Assembly (NCBI RefSeq): GCF_021531315.1
Contig: NZ_JAFBIQ010000009.1
Span: 1 to 64,000, forward strand
Direction of reading: 5' to 3'
DNA: 64,000 bases
DNA from: Oscillibacter valericigenes
GTDB taxonomy: Bacteria > Bacillota > Clostridia > Oscillospirales > Oscillospiraceae
Position numbers and translations under genes: made by a program. Within the stretch, counting starts at the first letter, position 1, and each line of letters opens with the position of its first letter. The notes below the pieces were generated by a model. That model made no database searches, was not told the DNA's origin, and saw only the letters and a program-made list of their open reading frames with translations. This document shows, piece by piece, positions 8,869-17,529 of the stretch.

Positions 8869-9539
8869 AACATATCCCCCTGTCTGCCCTCTGCGGGAAT
8901 GCCGCAGGCGATCTCCAGATTTCCGTTGCGGCAGCGCATGGCGTCCAGCAATTCTTTTTCTTTGCCCGCGTCCTTCAGCGTGACCCGATAGTGGAGGCTG
9001 TACAGGCTACCCATGTTCACGGTTTTGACCCGCAGCAGCCGGGAAGCTGTGGTGTGCTCCGCGAAAAGGTCGGAAAACAGGTCGTTGTAGTCCAGATTTT
9101 CCGGGATCGTCACCCGGATGTCCCGCGCATCGGCGTCCGCCGCCTGTCTCCCTTGCAGCAGAAGAAGGATACAGGTCACCACCGCCGCCAGCACCGCTAA
9201 CGTGCAGTAGCCCATGCCGCAGCACAGCCCCACCGTCATGGCGAGGAAGATGGCCATGATGTCCCGGGCGGAACCGGGAGCCGAGCGGAACCGCACCAGA
9301 CTGAAGGCACCCGCCACCGCCACGCCTGCGCCGAGATTGCCGTTGACCAGCAGGATGACCAGCTGCACCAGAAAGGGCAGAACGGTCAGCGCCGAGATCA
9401 TGGTGCCGCCCTCCCCGCTGATTTTCCGATAGACCAGCGCGATGCCAAGGCCCAGTGCCACCGAGAGCAGGCAGACGGCGAGAAATACCGGCGCCGTCAC
9501 CGAGGTCGTATAAAGGGACGCGAAGATCCCGTCAAGCAT
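8865..9539 (-). CDS. DUF4956 integral membrane protein
   Basis: A 224-aa protein with four hydrophobic segments in the first 130 residues and a cytoplasmic C-terminal domain of about 90 residues. The motif GAFSLVRFRSAPGSARDI between the membrane segments is the signature of DUF4956. The gene overlaps the VTC gene upstream by 8 nt and the lipoprotein gene downstream by 4 nt, so all three are made together. The family's role is unknown; constant linkage to polyphosphate-polymerase-like proteins suggests a membrane partner for that enzyme. Confidence 0.85.
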   Translation of the reverse strand: MLDGIFASLYTTSVTAPVFLAVCLLSVALGLGIALVYRKISGEGGTMISALTVLPFLVQLVILLVNGNLGAGVAVAGAFSLVRFRSAPGSARDIMAIFLAMTVGLCCGMGYCTLAVLAAVVTCILLLLQGRQAADADARDIRVTIPENLDYNDLFSDLFAEHTTASRLLRVKTVNMGSLYSLHYRVTLKDAGKEKELLDAMRCRNGNLEIACGIPAEGRQGDML

Positions 9540-10257
9540 ATCGTTTCATCTCCATTTCGTTGATGTAATTTTTGCAGAGGGTTTCAAAGGCTCTGCCGCA
9601 TTTGGAAAACGAGATCGGGAAAATCCCGTTTTCCGAAAGGGCCTCCGCCAGCCACAGCGGGGCGGCGTTGGATATTTTTACCTCCATGAGCACCTGCCCC
9701 GGCTCCAGCAGCGGTTCGCCCCACGCCCCACGCCGCAGATCCAGCGCCTCGGTGCGCCAAAGGATCTCACGGTCCAGTGTCAGCCGCAGCGAAGAGTCCT
9801 CCCTCCCCCTCCACGAATCCCGCTCATAGCTGAGAAAAATCCGTGGCGCAAGGCTGCCGTAGGAGATGAGCATCCAGTTCAGCTCTTGAAAGATCTGCCC
9901 GTCCCCGCCGGGACGGCGGCGGGATAAGTAGTGGATCGCGTCGCCGTAGGGCATACGCACCCGGCGCTTATAGACGATCCCCTCCGCCTTCTTTTTGATC
10001 TCCGGAAACACCTGCGTCTCCTCGTCCGGCACGCCGTAGCCGCGCAGGCGGAGCTTTTCCTTATAGGCGGGCTTTTCCTGCGAGCGGCGGAGCATCCGAA
10101 AGTCCGGCGTGTCGTAATAGAGATTGGAAATGCTGCTGTGGGCAAAGGCGTCCGGTTCCATGTTGGTTTCCAGCGCCGGACGCAGGGCGGCAAGCTGCGC
10201 CTCCGTCAGCAGGTATTTTACTTCTTTCCGTTTGAATACGGCTTGATAGGTTTCCAT
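9532..10257 (-). CDS. VTC-domain polyphosphate polymerase-like protein
   Basis: A 241-aa triphosphate-tunnel (VTC) protein. Basic and acidic strand motifs are in the expected order: RKEVKYLL (about 11-18), YYDTPDF, KEKLRLRGYG, VFPEIKKK, VYKRRVRMP, LMEVKI and SFSKCGRAF. In yeast Vtc4 this fold makes polyphosphate from ATP inside a tunnel lined by such residues. As first gene of the operon it is transcribed from a promoter that mirrors the promoter of the divergent two-component system. Confidence 0.85.
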   Translation of the reverse strand: METYQAVFKRKEVKYLLTEAQLAALRPALETNMEPDAFAHSSISNLYYDTPDFRMLRRSQEKPAYKEKLRLRGYGVPDEETQVFPEIKKKAEGIVYKRRVRMPYGDAIHYLSRRRPGGDGQIFQELNWMLISYGSLAPRIFLSYERDSWRGREDSSLRLTLDREILWRTEALDLRRGAWGEPLLEPGQVLMEVKISNAAPLWLAEALSENGIFPISFSKCGRAFETLCKNYINEMEMKRYA

Positions 10258-10289
10258 TGTGATGCCTCCTTTTGGTTTTACTGCCCCCT

Positions 10290-10369
10290 ATTATCCATGT
10301 ACTTCTGAAAAAATACTGAAAGACGGCGCAAAACTTTTTTCAGAACTCTTTCAGATTTCCGTGTACAAT
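10290..10369. promoter_or_regulatory. Mirror-image divergent promoters with tandem TTTCAG boxes
   Basis: On the plus strand TTTCAG occurs at 10338-10343 and 10349-10354 (11 bp apart), then 9 nt, then TACAAT (10364-10369). On the minus strand the same layout is found: CTGAAA at 10316-10321 and 10305-10310, 9 nt, then GATAAT read in reverse at 10290-10295. Neither promoter has a TTGACA-like -35, so both probably need an activator. Repeats one helical turn apart fit an OmpR-family regulator such as the one encoded at 10402. Confidence 0.7.
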
Positions 10370-10401
10370 GATAAAATGAACCAAAAAAGGAGGGCTTTCC
10401 G

Positions 10402-11076
10402 TTGAATATTCTGATCGTAGAGGACGAAACCGCCTTGGCGGAGGCTGTGGAGCATATTCTCCGCAAGGCGGGGCACAACACGGATCGGGTGGCGGACGGG
10501 CAGTCCGCGCTGGATTATATCCGCCTCGGCGCCTATGACCTGATCCTGCTGGACATCATGCTGCCAAAGCTGGACGGGCTCACCGTTCTGCGGCAGCTGC
10601 GAAGCGAGGGCGCGCAGACCCCTGTGCTGATGCTCACCGCCCGCACCACCGTCCCCGACAAGGTGGCCGGGCTGAACGCCGGGGCGGACGACTACCTCAC
10701 CAAGCCCTTTGACCCGGAGGAGCTGCTGGCCAGAGTCGGCGCCATGACCCGCCGGAAGGGCACGATGGTGCTGAACGAAATTTCCTTTCAGGACCTGACC
10801 CTTGACCTGAACGCCGTCACCCTCCGCCGGGGCAGCCGGGACGTGCAGCTCAGCCCCAAGGAATTCGCGCTGGCGCGGCTGATGCTCTCTGAACCGAGCA
10901 TGACCTACTCTAAGGACCTTCTCATCAGCCGCGCGTGGGGGCTGGATTCTGAGGCGACGGACAACAATGTAGAGGCCTACATCTCTTTCCTGCGCAAAAA
11001 GCTGCGGTATCTCGGCTCCAAGGTCAGTATCAGGAACCTACAAAAGATCGGCTACCGCTTGGAGGTCGCGCCATGA
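10402..11076 (+). CDS. OmpR-family response regulator
   Basis: A 224-aa regulator with a receiver domain (acidic pocket E7-D8, phosphoacceptor D51 in LILLDIMLP, lysine in YLTKPF) and a C-terminal winged helix. The start is TTG at 10402, eight nt after AAAAGGAGGG. It overlaps the kinase gene by 4 nt. Mirror-image binding sites upstream suggest it controls both its own operon and the divergent VTC/DUF4956/DUF4353 operon. Confidence 0.92.
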   Translation: MNILIVEDETALAEAVEHILRKAGHNTDRVADGQSALDYIRLGAYDLILLDIMLPKLDGLTVLRQLRSEGAQTPVLMLTARTTVPDKVAGLNAGADDYLTKPFDPEELLARVGAMTRRKGTMVLNEISFQDLTLDLNAVTLRRGSRDVQLSPKEFALARLMLSEPSMTYSKDLLISRAWGLDSEATDNNVEAYISFLRKKLRYLGSKVSIRNLQKIGYRLEVAP

Positions 11077-12305
11077 GTCCCTATCGGAAACGCTTTGTAC
11101 AGTTCAACATGCTGCTCATCGGCATCATTCTGACCGTCATGGTGGCGGCAGTCGCTATTTATATGGTGAACGACTACTACAACAGTCTGCGCGTGACCAT
11201 GGAGCAGGTGGTGGCGCCCCTGCAAGGCTTCTCGCAGCCGCCGAAGGGCGAGCCGCCGGAGGAAAAGCCGGGGCGGGACGGCTTTGCGCGGGAGAAGAAC
11301 ATCCTCACGGTGTTCTACTCCCCGGAGAGCGGCGAGTATTCCGTCCTGTCGCCCAACAACTCCTATACGGAGGCGGAGCTGCGCAGGCTTTTGAGCGCCA
11401 TCGTTTCCCAAAAGGAGGACTTCGGCACCCTGCGCCAAAGCGGCGTCATCTACTATCGCAGCGGGAGCGCCCCCTGCCGCATCGCCATCGCCTCCACGGA
11501 TTACATCACCCGTTCCATGTTGAACTCCGCGCCGGTGCTGCTGGGGATCTGGCTGGGGGCCATGCTGCTGTTTTTCGCCGTCAGCGTCAAGCTCTCCGCC
11601 CTTGCCGCAAGGCCGATGGAGGAGGCCATGCAGCGGGAAAAGCAGTTCATCGCGGACGCCTCCCACGATTTGAAAACGCCCCTGTCCGTCATTTTGGCAA
11701 ACAACGCCATTCTATCAGAGAACCCGGAAATGCCGGTGGGCAGCGTCCGCCGCTGGGTGGACGGCACGCAGGAGGCCGCCAAGCGGATGCAACAGCTCAT
11801 CTCCCAAATGCTCACTCTCTCTGATGTAGAGCGGCCGGACACAGCGCTTTCCATGCAGCCCGTCGACCTTGCCGCCATCGCAACAAAGGCGGCGCTGGAG
11901 ATGGAATCCCTCGCCTATGAGAAACGCGTCACGCTGGAAACAGCGCTCCCCGGGGAATGTATGCTGCGGAGCAATCCGGACTATTTGCGGCGCATCGTCA
12001 GCAGCCTGCTGGAAAACGCCCTGAAATATGAGCCAGCAGGCGGGCGGGTACGGCTGACGCTCATGCGGGACAAGCGGCGGGCGCGGCTCTCCGTTCAGAA
12101 CTTCGGCAGCAGTATCCCGGAGGAAGATCTCCCCCACGTTTTCGACCGCTTTTACCGCGGCGACAAGAGCCGAAAAAACGAGTATGGCAGCTTCGGCCTT
12201 GGCCTTGCCATCACGAAGGAAATGGCGGAAAAGCTCGGCGGAGAAATTTCCGTGTCCAGCTCCGCGGAGGACGGCACTGTGTTTCAAGTCACCCTTCGTC
12301 TGTGA
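11073..12305 (+). CDS. Sensor histidine kinase
   Basis: A 410-aa kinase with two membrane segments (about 9-31 and 153-173) enclosing an extracellular region of some 120 residues. The phosphoacceptor is H198 in the motif ASHDLKTPL, followed by N, G1 and G2 boxes of a HATPase domain (LLENALKYEP; GSFGLGLAI). The sensor domain has a proline/glutamate-rich linker after the first membrane segment and no named fold. It is translationally coupled to the response regulator. Ligand unknown; the linked genes point to the cell envelope. Confidence 0.92.
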   Translation: MSPYRKRFVQFNMLLIGIILTVMVAAVAIYMVNDYYNSLRVTMEQVVAPLQGFSQPPKGEPPEEKPGRDGFAREKNILTVFYSPESGEYSVLSPNNSYTEAELRRLLSAIVSQKEDFGTLRQSGVIYYRSGSAPCRIAIASTDYITRSMLNSAPVLLGIWLGAMLLFFAVSVKLSALAARPMEEAMQREKQFIADASHDLKTPLSVILANNAILSENPEMPVGSVRRWVDGTQEAAKRMQQLISQMLTLSDVERPDTALSMQPVDLAAIATKAALEMESLAYEKRVTLETALPGECMLRSNPDYLRRIVSSLLENALKYEPAGGRVRLTLMRDKRRARLSVQNFGSSIPEEDLPHVFDRFYRGDKSRKNEYGSFGLGLAITKEMAEKLGGEISVSSSAEDGTVFQVTLRL

Positions 12306-12361
12306 ACGAATTTCTGCCGTAAGCGCTTTCCGATCCTGTACATATGGCTGTGCAGACAGCA

Positions 12362-12402
12362 AAAGTCCTCGGCCCGCTGCGGTGCAGCGATCCGAGGACT
12401 TT
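12362..12402. terminator. Bidirectional terminator between convergent genes
   Basis: AAAGTCCTCGG (12362-12372) pairs with CCGAGGACTTT (12392-12402). It separates the kinase gene from the convergent XRE/zinc-ribbon gene; a T run follows in the minus direction. Confidence 0.75.
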
Positions 12403-12420
12403 GGTTTGCTTGTGAGTGCC

Positions 12421-13185
12421 TTATCTCTTCTTGTAAACGACCAGCTCCGGGTTTTTGCCGTTTTCCTCATAGGTGCAGACCAGCAGAAACTCCATATTCG
12501 CGGCTATGCCGAAACATCGATCTCCGCCAAATTCACATTCCAGCTGGTTGCCGAGATAGGTTGCCCGGTCGTCAAGGAATTTGACGGTATCCCCGTTGGG
12601 AAGGCGGTATGCAAGGTTGATGTACTTGCCTACAAGCGCGTTGAGCTTTTCCACCTTGGGCATCCCGTCAATGTGCAGATCGTTGAATTCGTCCATCAGC
12701 GCTTGCTTGTATTTCTCAAACGCTTCCGCGCCGCCAAGGTTTTCATACCGCTTCCAATAATTGAGCTTGGGCAGCGTGTCCCGCAAATAGGCCCGCGCCT
12801 GCTCGGCGGGAAATTCCTCGCTGGCCATGTTCCGCACACAGACCTCAATCAGATCGTCTAAATCGTGGTACATATATTCGCCGTCGGCATAGCACCATTT
12901 GCAATATTCTTCGTTGAAAAGGCCGTCCGTCTCCCTGCTGATGTCGCCGTCCGCAAGGGGCATCCCGCAGCATTGGCAGATAAGCTGTCTCGGTGAGCCG
13001 AGCAGCGTATTGATGGAGACATCAAAGAGCTTTGAGAGCAGCTTCAGCGTTTCCGTATTCGGCGTTGTTTCGCCGTTTTCCCAACGGGAGACCGCCTGAC
13101 GGGTCACAAATACCTTTTCCGCAAGCTCGTCCTGCGACAGCCCCATCTTTGTCCTGAGCTCTAAAATCACATTTTTGGTATCCAT
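12421..13185 (-). CDS. XRE-family regulator fused to a zinc-ribbon domain
   Basis: A 254-aa protein. Residues 1-62 form an XRE helix-turn-helix (LRTKMGLSQDELAEKVFVTRQAVSRWENG). A zinc-ribbon follows: CQCCGMPL at about 69-76 and EYCKWCYADGEY near 92-103, the pattern of the putative zinc ribbon domain PF12674. The C-terminal 120 residues contain LPNGDTVKFLDDRATYLGNQL and have no family I recognise. Such fusions are usually cytoplasmic regulators sensing metal or small molecules, but the target is unknown. It is a single-gene unit. Confidence 0.8.
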   Translation of the reverse strand: MDTKNVILELRTKMGLSQDELAEKVFVTRQAVSRWENGETTPNTETLKLLSKLFDVSINTLLGSPRQLICQCCGMPLADGDISRETDGLFNEEYCKWCYADGEYMYHDLDDLIEVCVRNMASEEFPAEQARAYLRDTLPKLNYWKRYENLGGAEAFEKYKQALMDEFNDLHIDGMPKVEKLNALVGKYINLAYRLPNGDTVKFLDDRATYLGNQLECEFGGDRCFGIAANMEFLLVCTYEENGKNPELVVYKKR

Positions 13186-13292
13186 ACGATCATCACCTCG
13201 GGCCCATTATAACGCAGGGCCGGTCGGCGGGGCAAGCAACGCGCTGTTGCGGAGCCGCGCCGCAGGCTTCATTTATCGCGCAGCCGTTTCTC

Positions 13293-14543
13293 TCAGTCGT
13301 CCATCTCCACCTCGCACCAGAGGATCGCGCCGGTGGCGGCGTTGATCTCATAGCTGTACTCCATACCGCCGGACTTGAACTCGACCTCGTAGATGAACAT
13401 ACCGTCCTCGTCGTCCAGCTCAATGTCCATGTCATACGCCTTGCTCTCACTCACGCCCGCGTGGTTTAGGGCGATGGACTTCGCCTTGGCATGACCGATG
13501 TCCGCGCTGCCGGACGGCTGGACAGGCTGGGAGGACTGGGCAGGCGGGCTGACGGGCTGAGAGGGCTTTACCGCGTCATTCCGAGCGGAAACGGTGGACG
13601 GCAGGTCCTTCTGTCCGCTGATCACCTTTCCCGTGTAAGCGTCCACCAGATACTCGAACTCGCCCCATGCCGTGTGCAGCTCCACCTCGTAGTAGGCGAG
13701 ATACTCGTCCAGCTCCGGGTCGACCTCCGCTGTGACGGAATCCAGTGCCGCCGTTCCGGCGTACTGCTCCGCGGCGTAAGCGGCGGCAGCCTTGCCGATG
13801 GGCATAGCGGGCGCGCCCGCCTCGGCGAGATCCTTGAGTTCCTCCACGGAGAGCGCCGCCAGCTCATCGAACTTGAGCGTGGAATTGATGGCGAGGACAC
13901 GGTTCACCAGCGCCGCCTTTCCGGTGGAAATGTTGTTTTCCCGCGCCTGCTGCTCCCGCCCCGCGTCCTGCGTCAGCGTCTGCGTCAGGACCGCCGCCTT
14001 TGCCGCGCTCGTCTGCAAAACGCCGTCCACGGCGCTCGTCAGCTCGCGCTGGAGCTTTTCCGCACGCGATGTATCCTTGTCCTCCACCGAGATCATGATG
14101 GCAGAGGAAATGCTGCTGAGATAGCCGTTGCGCACAAGACTTCCCACGATGGCGTTTACCGCCACATCGAGCTTCGCGCCCTTGAGGTCTGCGCCGTTGC
14201 CCATATCCGCAAGGATCGACTTGGCATCCTCATTGAGCGGGGTGCAGGAGAGCACCTTTTCGCTCCGATTTACCTTCAGTTCAATACTCGGGTTCACATC
14301 CAGCGACACCACGGACGCCACCGCGTTCGCCCGCTGGTAGAACACGCCTCCGCCGCCGAGCAGCGCCACCGCAAGGCAGGCGGCGATGAGCGATGTCCAT
14401 CTTCTCTTTGCTGCTTTTTTCGTTGTCATGTTGATTACCGTTCCTTTCCGCTCTTCACAGCGGGAGAGAACGCCGTGCGCATCGTCCGGCGCGGTCTTTT
14501 CAAGCGCCGCAGCCAAACGCTGCTCCATTTTTTCATTGGTCAT
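13293..14543 (-). CDS. RsgI-like anti-sigma factor with PepSY domains
   Basis: A 416-aa membrane protein. The cytoplasmic N-terminus (1-50) is followed by a membrane segment at about 51-68. Next is the VVSLDVNPSIELKVNRSEKVL motif typical of RsgI-type anti-sigma factors. The outer C-terminal part holds two PepSY-like repeats (about 255-310 and 350-416; the second ends EINAATGAILWCEVEM) joined by a proline/serine linker. It is transcribed after and overlaps the ECF sigma gene, so it most likely binds that sigma at the membrane and senses an extracellular cue. Confidence 0.85.
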   Translation of the reverse strand: MTNEKMEQRLAAALEKTAPDDAHGVLSRCEERKGTVINMTTKKAAKRRWTSLIAACLAVALLGGGGVFYQRANAVASVVSLDVNPSIELKVNRSEKVLSCTPLNEDAKSILADMGNGADLKGAKLDVAVNAIVGSLVRNGYLSSISSAIMISVEDKDTSRAEKLQRELTSAVDGVLQTSAAKAAVLTQTLTQDAGREQQARENNISTGKAALVNRVLAINSTLKFDELAALSVEELKDLAEAGAPAMPIGKAAAAYAAEQYAGTAALDSVTAEVDPELDEYLAYYEVELHTAWGEFEYLVDAYTGKVISGQKDLPSTVSARNDAVKPSQPVSPPAQSSQPVQPSGSADIGHAKAKSIALNHAGVSESKAYDMDIELDDEDGMFIYEVEFKSGGMEYSYEINAATGAILWCEVEMDD

Positions 14544-15115
14544 CGGGCGTCATCTCCTTCCAGAAAAATCCGCATCTTTTTCAATGCTCTGTGATATTTT
14601 GACAGGACGGTGGGAAGCGGCAGCTCCAGCAGCGCCGCGATCTCCCGATGCTTCATGCCCGTGACCGCGTGGAGCAGCACGATGCGCCGCTCTTCGTCAG
14701 CGAGGCTTGCCAATGCACCTTGCAGCAGTGCGCGCTCGTCGGCGTCCAGTCCGCACTCCTGCGCGGGAATGGCGTCCCATTCCTCCTCGCTGAGCGTGGC
14801 GTGGCTCTCCTCCCGCCGCAGGCGCATCAGGCACAGGTTTCGGCACACGGCCAGCAGCCAGCCCATGGGCGAGCCGGTGGACCGGTACTGCGCCGCGCAG
14901 TCCCACACCTGCACATAGACGTCCTGTGTGAGATCCTGCGCGTCCTGCGCGTTTTTGAGGTACGACAGCGCAAGGCCGTATACAGCCGATCTCGTGCACT
15001 GATACAGTTCCGCCAGCGCGTCGCGCTCACCGCCGGCAATGTGAACCAACAACTGCTGCAGCTCGTGTCGATCCTCTGCCGGCGCATATTCGGTTGTCAT
15101 CAGCATACTGAGCAT
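14540..15115 (-). CDS. ECF-type RNA polymerase sigma factor
   Basis: A 191-aa sigma factor. The start at 15115 (MLSMLMTT) is preferred because AGGAG lies 10 nt upstream; a longer reading begins at 15148 without a ribosome binding site. Region 2 is seen at DAQDLTQDVYVQVWDCAAQYRSTGSPMGWLLAVCRN and region 4 at MKHREIAALLELPLPTVLSKYHRALKKMR. It is coupled to the RsgI-like gene. Confidence 0.9.
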   Translation of the reverse strand: MLSMLMTTEYAPAEDRHELQQLLVHIAGGERDALAELYQCTRSAVYGLALSYLKNAQDAQDLTQDVYVQVWDCAAQYRSTGSPMGWLLAVCRNLCLMRLRREESHATLSEEEWDAIPAQECGLDADERALLQGALASLADEERRIVLLHAVTGMKHREIAALLELPLPTVLSKYHRALKKMRIFLEGDDAR

Positions 15116-15190
15116 GGGCTTTTTTCTCCTGTCATTTGTGTAATGCACGAAAAGGACGATTTATTGCATTTGAAATTAAATAATTTTTGA

Positions 15191-16966
15191 TTAAGATCCG
15201 CTGAGCACCTCGTAAACACGGATCAGTGCTGCGACCTCGCAGGCAAACCGATCTGCCAGTGCTTGCTCCTCCCACCATGTTCTCTGCGGCGTTGCGTGAT
15301 GCCCCGCGGCCTGCTCCACTTCCGCCTTGGCGGCACGGATGGCCTTCTGAGCGGAGAGCCACCGGCCGTAGGCCCCGCCGTGCAAGTCCTTTTTCAGTTT
15401 CCGCAGCGCAGCCTTGTACATCTTCTCCGCTCCGCTGGGGCCGTTGTAGTTGAGATAGATCGCCAGCTCCTGAAAGGTCATGCCAACCTCGTCCGGCTGA
15501 CCGATGCCAAGGTAGCTTCGCACCAGATTCAGCTCTCTGGGCGTCAGCACCTCCTCCATCCGCTGCATCAGCAGCGTCCAACGCATCAGGCGGTCACAGG
15601 CAACGGCGGGATCGCCGCCACAGCTGACGGAGAACACCTCGTCACCTAACTGCCGAGCGCAAAACAGCGTCCGGTATTCTTTTATCAATGCTCCAGCTAC
15701 CTTGGCAGATACATTCAGTTCTCCGCACACCACCTTGACCAACTCAGCATCAGATGCGTCACATCCCTCCACACCGAGGTATGCCACCCTGCGCAGTTGA
15801 TTGCACCGGCTGATGGGAATGGACAGAGAGGAAGAATACCGCGCGGCATAATCGGACAGCGCCGCTTCCATCACGGGCGTCGCATAGGTCAGCAGCTTCG
15901 TTCCGTAGGCGGGATCAAATCGCCTTGCCGCGTCCAGCAGCGCCTTGTCCCGGCAGCTCCCCGCCAGATAGAGCGCCTCCCGTCTTAGTTCGTCGGAGAT
16001 TTTGCCCCGCCAGTGATGCTTGCGGATTGTCCCGGTTCGGGTATTGAACAGGCGATAGACCGGGTGCTGTTTATTCTGCTCCTTCTGGTGCATCATCGCG
16101 CCGTACTGCCGGCAGGTGTAGCGGCTGTCCTGCGGGGCGATGCCGTCGCAGTATTTTGGGATGTGGCCGTTGGTGGTCAGAAAATATTTTCCACAGCCTT
16201 GGCACTGGCTGGGCGCGTGGCCGTGGTGCAATCCGTTCATCAGGTCGAACACATAAAAGTCGATGGCACCCTTGCAAATCACGCGCTGCGCGGTTTTCCA
16301 TTTTTCTTCATTGTTCTCATCCTGAAAATAATTGAATCCTGTGATAACTCTTGGATAGGAGAAGAATTCTTCCACCCCGCCAAACGGCATTTGCTCCAGC
16401 AGGATCAGAAAGCTGTCATCCTCATCAAAGCACTCATGCGCCGCCTTTGCGAAGGCGTCTGCATTGCGCTGCTTTGATCTGTGCAGATATTTCATCTCGA
16501 ATGTGCGGATGAGCAGGCAAAAATTATAGATCGCCACCAGGATTCTCAGGATCGGCTCGCAAAAGGAAAGCGTCAAGTACGGAAGATGCTCCTCCTTTTC
16601 CTCATAGTCCCGATCGAGCCGTTCCTCGCTCAAAGCATGTTCAAGATCCTCATACGTACCTTGGCTTTCGCAATAGCAAAACGGCGGGCAAGTATACAGC
16701 CAGGAAACCGTGTCATGCAGCAGCGGTTTCAGTTGTGCCGCAATATCATGGCGCTTGCTCTTTTCGACTGTGCTCAAATCGTCCACAAGCGCCGTCAGCA
16801 CAGTGATACGCTCCAGCAGAGGATCGTGGATCACACCGGCAAAGTTCAAGATCTCCGCCGCAAACTGTCCTGCCGGAAACTCCTTTCCCTCGTAGTACAC
16901 ACGGTCATTCCAGCAGTCCATTGTCATGGTGTCAAATGTGTTATACTGATCCGTCCCGATCTTCAA
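15191..16966 (-). CDS. DUF6076-like zinc protein fused to sigma-70-like regions 2-4
   Basis: A 591-aa protein with two parts. The N-terminal 340 residues resemble DUF6076 proteins and carry a likely zinc site: C255/C258 (CQGC) with C273 and C285, then a basic YRLFNTRTGTIRKHHWRGK stretch. Residues about 343-527 align in order with a sigma-70 factor: region 2 (LLDAARRFDPAYGTKLLTYA, 343-362, then IPISRCNQLRR), a region 3-like helix-turn-helix (SDAELVKVVCGELNVSAKV, 405-423), and region 4 (LTPRELNLVRSYLGIG then MTFQELAIYLNYNGPSGAEKMYKAALRKL). Region 1.2/2.1 is not visible. The gene is divergent from a truncated AAA ATPase and probably belongs to a decayed mobile element. It may be a noncanonical sigma factor or a DNA-binding derivative. 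Confidence 0.7.
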   Translation of the reverse strand: MKIGTDQYNTFDTMTMDCWNDRVYYEGKEFPAGQFAAEILNFAGVIHDPLLERITVLTALVDDLSTVEKSKRHDIAAQLKPLLHDTVSWLYTCPPFCYCESQGTYEDLEHALSEERLDRDYEEKEEHLPYLTLSFCEPILRILVAIYNFCLLIRTFEMKYLHRSKQRNADAFAKAAHECFDEDDSFLILLEQMPFGGVEEFFSYPRVITGFNYFQDENNEEKWKTAQRVICKGAIDFYVFDLMNGLHHGHAPSQCQGCGKYFLTTNGHIPKYCDGIAPQDSRYTCRQYGAMMHQKEQNKQHPVYRLFNTRTGTIRKHHWRGKISDELRREALYLAGSCRDKALLDAARRFDPAYGTKLLTYATPVMEAALSDYAARYSSSLSIPISRCNQLRRVAYLGVEGCDASDAELVKVVCGELNVSAKVAGALIKEYRTLFCARQLGDEVFSVSCGGDPAVACDRLMRWTLLMQRMEEVLTPRELNLVRSYLGIGQPDEVGMTFQELAIYLNYNGPSGAEKMYKAALRKLKKDLHGGAYGRWLSAQKAIRAAKAEVEQAAGHHATPQRTWWEEQALADRFACEVAALIRVYEVLSGS

Positions 16967-17049
16967 AAGCCCGCCCCCTGTCCTATATCCGTTTTACAGC
17001 TGTCCTGCGATATTCTCATTCTATCAAAAAATACAGAATAATCAAGTGA

Positions 17050-17089
17050 AAGGGTTAGAGCCTCGACTGCAGCGAGGTCTCTGCCCTTA
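17050..17089 (+). promoter_or_regulatory. Long hairpin upstream of the ATPase fragment
   Basis: AAGGG...TAGAGCCTCG pairs with CGAGGTCTCT..CCCTT around a short loop, followed by TTATTCTTTT. It looks like a terminator or attenuator in the 5' region of the ATPase fragment. Confidence 0.5.
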
Positions 17090-17112
17090 TTCTTTTATCC
17101 GGATGTTTTTTT

Positions 17113-17529
17113 ATGTCTCAAATCAAACGACTGCAAACCATTGACGCGGACACGCTGCAAAGCACCGCTTACGAACCGGTCTCCTTCGTGGTCGACGATT
17201 TGCTCCCCCAGGGACTGCACCTGCTGGCGGGCGCGCCGAAGATCGGCAAATCGTGGCTGGCGCTGTGGCTGGCCGTCACGGTGGCGAAGGGCGATCCCGT
17301 CTGGGGCATGGGTGTGAAGCAGGGCGCCACGCTCTATCTCTGCCTGGAGGACTCCACCCTCCGCATCCAGAACCGTCTGTTCGAAATCACAGAGGACGCC
17401 CCCGCCAGCGTCCACTTCACCACCAACAGTGACACTCTTGGAAAGGGTCTGGAGGAACAGCTCTGCGCGTTCCTCGCTGAGCACCCCGACACGGTGCTGG
17501 TCATCATCGACACGCTGCAAATGGCTTGA
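17113..17529 (+). pseudogene. AAA_25/RepA-type ATPase, truncated after Walker B
   Basis: The 138 codons encode the N-terminal part of a RepA-like AAA ATPase: Walker A GAPKIGKSW at about residues 37-45, a CLEDSTLRIQNRLF motif, and Walker B VLVIIDTLQ at the very end. Intact relatives continue for 150 or more residues. The frame stops at 17529 immediately after the Walker B aspartate, exactly where unrelated lower-GC sequence begins, so the gene was cut by a recombination or insertion event. Its ribosome binding site is weak. Confidence 0.8.
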
